From Colletotrichum lupini (taxonomy: Eukaryota; Ascomycota; Sordariomycetes; Glomerellales; Glomerellaceae): a stretch of DNA of 64,000 bases. The position numbers and the translations under genes were made by a program. This document shows positions 43,201 to 53,895 of the stretch, piece after piece (position 1 is the stretch's first letter; each line of letters begins with the position of its first letter). The DNA is taken from NCBI RefSeq assembly GCF_023278565.1, contig NC_064676.1, positions 6,200,001 to 6,264,000 of the forward strand. The letters are read 5' to 3'. Under the pieces are notes generated by a model that saw only the letters and a list, made by a program, of their open reading frames with translations, was not told the origin of the DNA and did no database searches.

Positions 43201-45573
43201 GCAGTTGATGAATCACTTATCCATCGCCAGACTGTCCGTCTTGTTGAGGGTTGGGCCACCGACCTGGTGAAGATCGTTGGAAAATTTGGCAGCAACCTCC
43301 GGCAATCGCCCGATGCTATTGACAAGCTCATCCCACCATTCTGTCCCCAAGATTCGGCTATATACGAACAGTTTGGAAGCAAAGAGGGTCACTCACTTCA
43401 GATCTCCGGGTCCTTGAGCTCCGCATGGGATGACTGTCTCACACGTCTGTCTTTTGAGCAAGGTGCATCAGCATCCGCAGTGCTTGCTGCGGGTAGTTTC
43501 ATTGTTGTTCTAGCGACCATTCATACGTCAAGTCATGTACTGATCTACGATGCTGTCACATTTGAAGAGCAACGAAGATTCTCTCATCCGGAACGAGTGC
43601 TCTCCATGCAAGCCAACTCCTTGGGGGATTTGCTCGTTACCTACGGGTATCTGACTACCAGAGTGTGGAACCTTATGACAGGAAACTGCCTCCAGGTTGC
43701 AAAAAACCCGATGGACCGCCCTCGACCCCACTCTCTTCGCTTCATCGAGGACGACCAGACTGTATTAGTTGCGAATGAAGACCGGTGCATTCGGAGACTC
43801 TCTGTTCACAGCCCCACAGATCCCCGATGGACCATACATTCCGAAATCACAGAACAAAGATTTGAGGGAACTATCCACAGTTTTCCCAACTGTTCGGCGC
43901 TCAGTCCAGATGGGACCATGGTCGTCTTTGGTTATCGCGCACATCCTGTTGCTGCATGGGAACTCGATCCACCAAAAATGCTACGTCAATGTCACATCCC
44001 CGCGGATGAAGCAAACATATCAAGCAAGAGAAAGACTGTGGGAGAGGTGTATCATCTAAGATGGCATCCTTATAGTGGTGAAGTTCTCGGCTTGACTCAA
44101 ATCGGTCTGATGTTCAAGTGGGATCCCTTCGAAGAGGAGACGAGGCTGATGGTAGGCACCGGTGCCAACAAGATGGTTGTGTCTCGGGATGGATCCCTCA
44201 TAGCAACTGGCGACCCCCGAGGCACAATCAAGATTTTCGCCACAGCCGATTTCTCGCTGCTATATCAGCTATCTTCGCAAGACTTCGTTAATGATCTGGC
44301 TTTCAGTTCAGATTCCCGGCGGCTTTACGATATGCGCGGGCCTTATGGCAACGTGTGGGAACCAAACACATTGATTCGTCTTTCAGACAGCTCTGAAGTC
44401 CCAGATCACAACAGTGATGCGACTGGTGAGACGGAAAGTCTTGCCAAGATGTCACTCCTCCCGGAGCACCAGTCAGCCCGAGTCAATAGCCTGAACATTC
44501 TCTCATCGCAACCGCAAGGCGCTCTCTATTGTTTCGGAACAGACAACGGCCTGGTAGACCTCTGTGAAAACGGCAACGGCACAATTCTCCGGATGGAAAG
44601 GTTGAGTAGCCGAATGTCTGTCACCCACATGGCATGGAGTGATGATGGTCGTCGGATCGCACTGGCTAATCGAGCTCGAAGGCTTTGGATCAAAACTGTT
44701 TCCCAAGGCGTCGATGATCGCCAAGCTTGGAAGGCTGATTCGGAGCTCAACGTCATCCTTGCACCTCAGAAAGGCAGGGCCACAGGTTTGTTGTTTCAAA
44801 CAGCAGGCCAGAAGTTATGCGCGCGCACGCCCTCCATGCTCCTTTCCGTCGATCTCGAGACCCAGCATTGGACCGAGGCTGAACTTCCGAAAAACATGGA
44901 GCAGTGCAAATGGATCAATCACCCAACCAAACCAGAGTACCTGCTTGCCTTCGGACCCAGTAAGGTTCAAGTCTTCCAGTGGTCTACCATGCGTCAAGTT
45001 GGGGAACAGCGTTATTCGCAACCACATCTTGTTGGGCCATGCATCTCCCCAGTCTCTCCCACAGAAGGCCAGGGTGATGAAGATGAACATTACACAGTGG
45101 GAAGGCTCCTCGCGCAGGCCGGATCATCACGCATTCTTCTTCAGTTGTTAAGCACCACTGTGTCGAACCGACTTAGGCACAGGTACTTCCTTTTCGATGT
45201 AAACGAACTGCGGATAAAATACCGAGATGAAAACGGCAAAAGCGGGGAAGAACCAGTATTTTGTGACTCCTCTTCCTTCGCATGCGTCGCTCTTCCTACA
45301 CGCATCGCATCTCGGATTAGGGAACCGTTGTCGCTGATGCCGCGTCATAAACTCATATTCCTCGACGTTGAGAGATGGGTCTGCACGTGGCGGCTTCCGC
45401 ATTTCTCACCTACGTCAACCCCGTTGGAGGCTGCAGATATCCAGAGATACTACTTTTTGCCAGGAGATTGGGCGACGGCCGACGAGGCGCACCGTTGTGT
45501 GGTGATGGCGGATGGGACACTGCTCTGTCCAAGAAACGGAGGAGTAGCCGCTGTTCAGTGTACAGACCTGTAG
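40236..45573 (+). CDS. NLR-like STAND protein: alpha/beta-hydrolase - NACHT - beta-propeller
   Basis: Large signal-transducing ATPase of the fungal NOD-like receptor type, used in non-self recognition, heterokaryon incompatibility or antiviral/antibacterial sensing. Exons: 40236-40238 (ATG only), 40376-40885, 40972-41022, 41124-41411 and 41479-45573, giving 1648 residues. A Ser/Pro-rich N-terminus leads to a lipase-like alpha/beta-hydrolase: DIIFVHGLGGG, then the nucleophile elbow VVHSMGGLVVKE (Ser180) and STPHRG, the SesB-type effector domain. The NACHT region has Walker A NGNAGSGKSV (about 432-439) and Walker B YFVLDGLDEAD (about 531), followed by LLERAGGNFLWVHLAV. The C-terminal half is a divergent WD40-like propeller (ALSPDGTMVVFGY, VSRDGSLIATGD, LAFSSDSRRLYDM). 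These repeats are irregular, unlike the near-identical repeats of HET-E. The frame is intact throughout. Confidence 0.9.
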
Positions 45574-46170
45574 GACCCCCCCCCCAAGCGAAGTCGCCTC
45601 TCATAGGCTAAATTCCCCTGTCAACACGGCATATTTACCTTGAGTGGAATGCAATCAATGAGGTCCACCTTTCATGCGAGATGGATTTTGCTGCAAAGAG
45701 CTCGTTGCGACAGTTACATCATGGATTCGTTGCTCTGCGAACAAGCTACATTCGTTTCATACCTAATATTTAGTTCAAGGCCAGCCAGGTTGTGCTCAAA
45801 CACCATGTTCAGAGAAATTGTTCTCAAGTTTCTTTTGTTATCCTGCCGCTGGTCATGCTTTTCATTCTATGTCTTGTCTCTTCCATCATATTCCCTAACT
45901 GCCGATCCTTGTCTCTCTCGCTCAACCTGAATGCAGGTCAATAGAGGGTGAGACGCGGATACAACATAAAAACAATAGTTGCACACAGACAGAACTGTTC
46001 TAGAACTTTAATCCATAAAATTCGTTGCAAGCCGCGCACTCCTCTTCCTTTAGGATTCATGAAATCTCATGCCCCTACGCCGTGACTCTCCCTCCTGCGG
46101 CGTTTGCAAAATAGATCTCGCATTCCCATGTCATCAAAGTGAGCTCGTGATTCAACTTTGACTGATCTAG
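45574..46170. other. Convergent intergenic region
   Basis: 3' flanks of the NLR (+) and the Zn2Cys6 regulator (-). A C-rich run follows the NLR stop at about 45576. No gene seen. Confidence 0.4.
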
Positions 46171-48529
46171 TCAAATGCCTTGCGTATATGTGCTCAAGAT
46201 ACTTTCCCAGTCCTTATCACTCCAGATCTGTTGGTCAGCATTTCCATCAGAGAACATGAAATCCGAGAAACTCAGATCAGTCTCCATTTCCACATTACCG
46301 TCAGTCTCCTCAACACTAGATTGCCGCGGTGTTGTCTTTTCCTCTCGTGAGATTCTCTTCACCATTGCCTCAACATCTGAGAGCAAGACATCGTGATCTT
46401 TGGCCGCGGGGTTGCCGACGCGAGCCATTTCTCTGAGTAGTGCTCGTGTCCGCGTGTAGAGTGCTACATCGTCTTCGCTGTTGGGGTTAAAATCTTGACC
46501 TTCCTCGATGGAGACTCGGGCGAGTGCGAGGATTGCAAGACCGGAGAATAAGTGTAGAGATTCCCAGTATCCGAATTTCGCTGGGCAGACAATCGTTAGC
46601 TCCTTCCTTCTAATTCAGGGGCATCACAATGATGCAAATGCTTACCAATCTTATCGTAATTCCAGAGCCCGAGGAGGATCTTGCAATTGTTCCGTGCGGC
46701 TTGAAGACACTGTATCTTGACGGCTCTCATCGGGTCATCGGTATCTATTGGTGTGTCGGTCCCGGTGAAACTCGGTGGGTTGTTTGATCGTCGCTTTTGA
46801 ACGATTGAAGAAAGCTTTTGAAGGTAAAGTGGCCTCAACAGTAAGATGAAGCACTGGATTATTGTTAGAAAAGAAGTCGGCGATTGATCCGGGAAGGAAT
46901 GGAACGCGAGCTCACCTGGTGATATCGCATGTAGGTGGATGCAAGGATTCTACCGTGAGGTGCTTCCATCAATCTCGTAGGCAGGCTCTCCTCGAAGGTG
47001 AAAGCTACTTGCTGCGGCAGACTTGATCTCCACTCCTGCAAAGTGTCGAGACATGGCTTAATAATCTCTAGTCGACGTTCGTCATCAACATCAACGTGTT
47101 GAGCCGCCGTTCTTACAACATTCCGCTTGATCTCGCAGAGCTGAGTTTGCATTGTCAGAAGCCCCGGATCAGAAAACTCCTCGAGGTCTTCAGCGTCTAG
47201 TCCGGCCGATGACGGGAGTTGCATGCCTTCTGGCACACAAGCCACGGCGGCAGCGACGCCAAGCTCCGTTGATATCATTCTGTCCATGCAGTAGGATGTC
47301 CACCAGAGCCTCTTCCTGTGCTCGTTCATAACGCGCACTTTGCGTTGCTGGTCTAGGGCCTTGGGCAGAGGATGTGGCTTGTGAAGATGCAAGAGTTTGG
47401 CCAGCGCAACACTTTGGCTGGCGTACGAGTAAGCCGTTTTACGTCGGTTGAGTGAGTAGCAGTAAAACGCCAAGACATGTTGTCAGTGGTTTGGCATTGG
47501 TTGATAGGCATAAGTACTCACAATCAAGCAAAGTGCCTCTACATCTTCTGGCACAGGCTCTTCCGCAGACATCTTGAGAAGCATCAACCCTTGTTCGAAG
47601 AATTCGGACCCCGGAGGTGGCGGCAGTGTTTGCGACGTTGACTGAGAATCTGGAGGCAAAGTAAATGGAACAGCAGCTCCTCTTTGCGGTGGACTGGTCG
47701 GATGCTTCCCTGCAATTTCCATGTGGACAGCTGAGGACATTCGAGATCGATTCCAGCTCTCAGCGAGGGCCAAGACAACTGAAACCCTGCACAACCAGTT
47801 GCGATCGTGAGATTGCGACTGCGGGTCCGAGTAGGTCAAAAGGATCCTTTCCCGGAACCTCTTACGGAGGAACCAGTGATATTCACTGAAGCCTTCATCA
47901 AAGGCCTGGAGTAGGTGGAATGCATATGGTCGGGGCGGAAGTCGGAACGAGACTTCAGATTCTGTGCATCGCATAAGCAAACGTCTTGTTGGTTGTTGTG
48001 AGCAATCGACTTACGTAGAAAATCGAACTTCAGCCGAGAATATGTGTAGCTCTCGGCATTTGTGCCGGTAGACTCCCTAGTCTGTTTGCTGGTAGGATCA
48101 CCGGATGCTGCTGTCCACGAAAGTTGTCGGAGCCTCTTCACGAAGAACTCTGCACTACAATCTTCCAGTTCCTCTTCCTTGATAATCTGACTAGATTTGG
48201 GCGAGAGCGGTGTCGCAAAGTCGTTTGGATCCGTACGGACCGACTCTGGCGATGAGATCGGATCTCCCGATCTTTGCGCCACTGCTGGCTGTCTCTCGAG
48301 TCTCCGCAAATAACTTTGAGGGACCGTGATGTATTTCTCTCTTACGGGGTAAACGCAGGGCCTCCCTCGGGTTTGACATCGCTCGCATGGTGCTCCTTAT
48401 GGGCATCTCAATTAGCACAAGAAAGAAGTTCGCAACTGATTACAGCAACGTACCGCCATTGCACTTGAGCTTTTGCGTATGACAGGCCTTGCAGGCTACT
48501 GCGCTTCGACCTCTTGGCGTTCTAGTCAT
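46171..48529 (-). CDS. Zn2Cys6 transcription factor, apparent GT-TG intron
   Basis: Fungal binuclear-zinc regulator with a fungal_trans-type middle domain. Exons 48529-48454, 48395-48015, 47961-47522, 47470-46916, 46853-46646 and 46580-46171 close in frame to 689 residues. The zinc cluster is Cys13-x2-Cys16-x6-Cys23-x5-Cys29-x2-Cys32-x6-Cys39. The middle domain includes VEALCLI-AFYCYSLNRRKTAYSYASQSVALAKLL and RKRLWWTSYCMDRMIS; the tail is acidic (VEETDGNVEMETDLSFSDFMF). Intron 3 (47471-47521) has a GTGAGT donor and CACTGAC branch site but ends in TTG; there is no AG inside it after the donor, and reading through meets a TGA. Domain continuity needs it removed. The gene lies in the Amadori-type neighbourhood and may regulate it. 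Confidence 0.82.
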
Positions 48530-49158
48530 CATCACAACTAAGTTCACGATGTCTCAATTGGTCTAAAAATCACAACGGCAAAGGGACATTTGTGCTCCAT
48601 AAGAGACTGGATTCAACTCGAAAAGACTGGTTGGATCGACATGCTCCTTTGCCTGATGTCGTTTGCCGGCGGTATCGGAGGTGGGAAGGTCCAAGACGAT
48701 GGGCAATACGGGGTAAAGAGGAGGGACCCACGTCGACCACGCGGACTGATATCGACGTGCGGAGGTTTTTACTGATAACGAAAATCCTCCAACCCGTTTT
48801 AAGTAGTTGGAAGTACTGCGGTATGTTTGCTGGGTCGTACAGAATGATAGCGGCGGGGCGGCATGCATCGGCCCCTGCTAGCTGTCATGTGTAATGGCGC
48901 AGAACTGGGATGTGTCAACTGGCGAATTGCTATCGGTGTTGGCTGCCAGGACCAGGCTCTACTGGATGTTGGTAAGTATTCAAAGCTGGACTACGAATCC
49001 TGCGTTGCAAATGGGAATAAGGGGGACTGCATCACGTTCAGACCCTTTATTTCCGAGAAGACACAAGCAAGTGTCAAGGAGCTCTGCGTGAATAATCCAT
49101 CCCCAATCTATCAAGTATGCATGTCTCATTAAAAATTGGCATTAAACCAGATATTAGT
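48530..49158. other. Intergenic region
   Basis: Promoter of the Zn2Cys6 regulator and 3' flank of the FAD oxidase. No gene recognised. Confidence 0.4.
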
Positions 49159-50682
49159 CTAGAGGCGACTCCATGTCCAGGGGAGTTTGCCATCACCAGC
49201 CGCATTCCGGCCTTTCCAGCCTGATAAGTCTGAGATATCGCGGAGCGGCCATGGGTGAGGATCTTGAAAATCATCAGGAACCTTTCCAAATTTCCAAGCC
49301 CACAGATCCTGCCATTCCTTACCCAATTTCCCCTCGAGCATGTCGGCGACGTACTTGCCAATGATTGGGAGGAACTTGAATCCGTGATTTGATCCAATCG
49401 TCGCGACGAACAAGTTCTGAATTTCGGGGTAAGGGCAGATTCTGAAGTTGAGATCACCGGCTAGACCGTCCCTGAATTTCGAGTTAGCATGGAGGATTCG
49501 GAAGAAATGGAAAAGCCGACAAGATCTCAAGGATGATGTCTCAATACATACCAGCACATTTTGGAAGAGATGAACGGCCGGTCAGCCAGCTCTGGGATCA
49601 TCTCTCTAACAAACGTACGCATTTCATCTTCGACTTCCTTAGGGCATCCGTCGTCTGGATAATCGCCTAACGAGTGGAGGATAGAAGCCCCTGGAACATA
49701 TCTGTTGCGATAATTTGTGAGACATCTGCAACTGCATAGCTTGATCAAGCCATTCTCATCTGGTGGAAAGATGATGCCTAGATACCTCGGTTAGTTTGAA
49801 TGCGCCATGTCACTCTTCCAAGATAAACTGCCTACGTACCCTGCTCGAAGTCATCGATGATTGGCATATCCTTGTACCTTTCGATCTCGTGCGGCTCCAG
49901 CTTCATCACACAGATGACTGATGTTTGTGCCACCACTTCTCTCTTCGCATCAACTAGGGTCGCAGTATTGGCACCAGTGGACAACACAACTATGTCCGCC
50001 ACGTGCAGTGTCCCGTCTGCGGCCAAGACACCCTCGCACTTCCCGTTGCCGTCTAACACGAGCTTCTTAGCATGACCGGATTCTCCACATATGTATTTGA
50101 CCCCCTGTAACTTGGCGGCGTTTGCCATTCTTAACAGAGCTTGTCCGGACGGCACCTATTTTCCCGATCGTAGTCAGTTTGTCGTCACTTTACTACGTTG
50201 TCGTCCTGTAAGTGATATCGTTTGGCAAAATGGAAACTTACCCAGCCAGCCGCAGGACTCCACAGGTTGGTCCAGTCCGGGAACTCCCCCGTCAGAGCGG
50301 GCCACCTCGTTTTCATCTCCCCGGCCGTCATGAACCGCACCCCCTCGCGACCCGCCTTCTTGGCTGTCTCCATGGCGCTATTGAGCCATCCCCGCGTCAG
50401 GCCGTGGCCCGCCATGACCCAGCCGCTCTCGCGATACATCCCTGCGAAGATGGATTTGGGGTCCTTCCACTCCTGCATGCTCTCCATGCCTAGCTTCGCG
50501 TATAACGGGTTAGGGTAGTCGGCCCGTACGACCTTGTTCAGGTCGGTGGCCGCAGAGTCTTTGGAGGGTGCGTCGAAGCGATCAAGCACCGTGACGCTTT
50601 CATATCCTCTTTGTGAGAGGTGGTAGGCTGTGGAGGTACCAAAGACACCTCCGCCTACGATGAGGATGGATGGCTTGGCCAT
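49159..50682 (-). CDS. FAD-dependent amine oxidase, amadoriase/sarcosine oxidase superfamily
   Basis: Flavoprotein oxidase of the monomeric sarcosine/fructosyl-amino-acid oxidase type, which oxidises a secondary amine with O2, releasing H2O2. Exons 50682-50242, 50155-49840, 49777-49552 and 49471-49159 close to 431 residues. The dinucleotide-binding motif is ILIVGGGVFGTSTAYHL at the N-terminus; DLNKVVRADYPNPLYAKLG is a family block; the flavin-linking Cys region is ISSKMCWDGLAGDLNF; the C-terminal FAD contact is IGSNHGFKFLPIIGKYVADML. The segment after CW lacks the usual D-T-x-D found in the second oxidase of this window (60855-62090), so its substrate may differ (fructosyl amino acid, saccharopine or other). 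The WTWSRL tail has no clear peroxisomal signal, though SRL resembles PTS1. Confidence 0.86.
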
Positions 50683-51920
50683 ATTGAAGATGAGGGTATT
50701 CTGAGAGTTTCCGGAACGGACGACGTCGGGTATGCGATAATTTGGTCTTTAGTGTTTCGTCTACCCTCGAACTGCTACCTTTTCTACCTTGAAACCACCT
50801 TTCGGACTCTTATAACCAAGGAGGAGAGTCAAGTTCGGCCGGTGATGCAAAGACCACCGACCAAGATGCCGAAGACGTTTCCTACGGCCGCACGCATGCG
50901 GCGCAGCCTTGGGCAGAACATCCGTGCTTCCCCGGGAACCATATCGGTGGGACGGGGCCAACTAAACATTCCCAATCAAATCGCCACAGTGACCGCGTAG
51001 CAACCTAGATCCCTTGCCAACTGATGCCTGCCAATTCGTGCCAAGTGCGCCACCCCTCGATTCTACTGCAGATTCAACGGACGACAATGCCGTGAGCCAT
51101 CGGTCTCGAGATCCGCCTCCGCGACGAAATGACGAGAATGTTGGTTTGTGCGTGTACGCCTATCAGTCGGGTTCGTGGGGCCGAGTCCATCGCCGAGCCA
51201 AGCAGGGAATCAATGGTTAACAAGGCTGGGGAGGGCTCAGGAGACACAAAGGGGAAGATAAAGAGGGGACGATTGGCACCGCGTCACACTTGGAGTCTTG
51301 TGCGACAACCACATCACAATACGCCTTCGGCTTCTCAGCTATAGCGGCCGAATGATAAAGTGATAGTTTTCTTGTCCCAATTGCTTCTTCGTCTCTCTCC
51401 CGCAATCTGCGACTCTTAAACTTCCGTCCATAGTCCTTAGCTTCAAAACTACGGCATCCTTGCATTAACAGCCGTTACAAGGTCGATGCTGTTCAGACGA
51501 CTGACAGCTTGACATTGAGCGGAGACGGTCGCATTTAGCCTGTTTTTCTGAAGGCACCCTCGTCCTTGTCAAAACGGGCACTTATCTTGACAAGAAGATA
51601 CCGATAACCCGTTATCACGATTAGAGGGGTGACCCGGACTAAACCTGCCAGAGATCCGATCATTCGACTACCTTAGTCAATAGGTCAATTGTGTACCAAT
51701 ACAGACCTCCTTCTTCAGAAACCGACGGCTTCCTGAGACCGAGGAGCGCAGGTATATATCCGTTCCACTTGTGTCTGTTCTCTATGACGGGAGTTTGAAG
51801 AAACGCTACTCCTGTACCCATTTATTCTCATCATACCCCTGGAGTTTCCACTGAGGGGCATCGACAAAGATGTAGACCGAAACCAAGGAAGTGAAACCTT
51901 CTGACTTGCAGAAAGCAGCG
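50683..51920. other. Divergent intergenic region
   Basis: About 1.2 kb between the FAD oxidase (-) and the Dal5-like permease (+), containing both promoters and so allowing co-regulation. No gene seen. Confidence 0.4.
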
Positions 51921-53822
51921 ATGGACTTGACATCGGACAGCAAGTCCAGTTCCGAGGGGCAGACGACGATATGGCCTGAAAGAGAGTTGCCGGAGCTTCT
52001 CAGAGACTTGTCACAAGAAGAATTGAAGAGTCTTGAGAAGAAGTTGATCAGGAAGGTTGACTTGCGGATGCTGCCTACAATGATTCTGATCTATATCATG
52101 AATTACCTCGACAGGTCAGCAAGCTGCGTGCGCCGGATAACTTGACTTTTAGACTAATAATGTCATAGAAATGCCATCGGCTCGGCAAGGCTGGGCGGTT
52201 TGGAAAAAGACTTGGGTCTGACTGGCAACGAATTTCAGGTAAGCTGAAGCTCAAACAACTGATGACCTTCAAGCCCAGAGGCTTGTAGCTAATTCGGCAA
52301 TTACCCTAGACTTGTGTTTCGATTCTTTTTGTGGGGTACATCCTGATGCAGGTACCTTCAAACATGTTCCTGAACAAGATAGGACGTCCTGCGATCTATT
52401 TGACGGGATGCATGTGCGTTTGGGTAAGTCTGATTCGAAGTTTCTTCTTTCTTCGTCGCGTTCGGGATCGACCGGTTAGATCTCACTGCCGCGTTGGTTG
52501 GCGAACCCATGGCCGCATAGCGTGCGTGTAACGTGACGCATCACTTACAGCACCGGTTGCTGGAATTTCTTCATTCGGATCTCGGTTTGTGTAACCATCC
52601 TTCAACAGAGCATCATGCTGATGATCATGCAAACTACCAGGGCGTGTTATGTGCCTGCAGCGGCGCAACACATAGCTTTGGCGGACTGGTGGCAACTCGA
52701 TTCTTTCTTGGGTTTGTTGAAGCAGCCTTTTATCCAGGTGAGTAAAGATTGGTACCTTGTCCGTATAAAAATACTGCAGAGAAAGAAAATCCTAACGAAC
52801 GTGTGATATTAGGCTGCCTCGCAACTCTCAGCTCATGGTACATTCGTAAAGAACTTGGCGTCCGTACCGGACTATTCTACAGCGGCTCCATGCTTTCGGG
52901 GGCTTTCTCGGGTCTAATCGCAGCCGGCATCACGAACGGCATGGACGGCGCCCGCGGCCTGCTAGCCTGGCGTTGGCTCTTCATCATCGAGGGATCGCTT
53001 ACCGTCGCTATTGCCCTCGGCGCGTTCTTCGTGCTGCCAGACTTCCCAGCCAATACCAAGTGGCTGACAGACCAAGAACGACAGCTGGCCATGTGGCGCA
53101 TGGAAGTCGACGCCGCGGGCGAGGAGGATTGGACGAGCTCATCATCGCAGCCCATCTTTGACGGCTTCAAGATGATCATGGTTGATCCAATCAACTGGAT
53201 TCTTGTCGTACTTGTCTACGGCGCCGCGTCCTCGATTTCGATTAATAGCTTCTTCCCCACCGTCGTTGCGAGTCTCGGAAAGGATCGCATCACAACGCTG
53301 CTTCTTACTTCGCCGCCTTACCTCCTGGCATGCATCGTTTGCGCGGCAGTATCTTGGAACGCCGACCGTATGAACGAGAGGTACTGGCACACCGTCGCCC
53401 CGCTGGCTTGCTCGCTCGTCGGATTCATCATCTCCAGCGCCGCGACAGGCATTGGGCCCCGATACTTTGGCGCCATGATCATGCTTCCTGGGATCTATAC
53501 TGGCTTTAATATGTCCATGGTCTGGACTGCTAACACGATCTATCGACCTACGGCGAAGCGCGCCGCTGCGGTGGCGTTTAACAACGCGTTTTCTACGCTC
53601 TCAGGCATCTACGGATCTTACTTGTACCCCAACAACGCGACACCAAGGTTCGTCTTAGCTTTCAGTGTGAATGCTGCGATGGCATTGATGGCGATTGTTG
53701 CTGCCACTGTGTTGCACTTTGTTCTGAAGAGAGAGAACAAGAAGTTGGAGATGAGGGAGCAAGAAGCTGAGGCTGCTGGGCAGGCGCAACTCATTGGAAA
53801 GGGTTTCAGATATCTTATTTGA
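51921..53822 (+). CDS. MFS permease of the allantoate/anion:cation symporter (Dal5) family
   Basis: Plasma-membrane importer; the family moves carboxylate-bearing nutrients such as allantoate, dipeptides, nicotinate and other vitamins. Exons 51921-52114, 52169-52238, 52310-52423, 52641-52737 and 52813-53822 close to 494 residues. Signatures: LILIYIMNYLDRNAIGSARLGGLEKDL spanning span 1, FVGYILMQVPSNMFLNKIG, GLVATRFFLGFVEAAFYPG and SSWYIRKELGVRTGLFYSGS. The third intron (52424-52640, 217 nt) is longer than its neighbours. The start is ATG 51921 (MDLTSDSK). Its position beside two amine oxidases and a fructosamine-kinase homologue makes uptake of a glycated amino acid plausible, but this is inference. 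Confidence 0.88.
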
Positions 53823-53895
53823 AGGTAGAATGCTGGAATGGATTTACGAAGAAAAGTTTTCTCATTTAATGTACTCGTACATCCTTGACTAACTA
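53823..53895. terminator. Short convergent 3' region
   Basis: Only 73 bp separate the permease stop from the GMC oxidoreductase stop, so their 3' UTRs almost certainly overlap. Confidence 0.5.
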
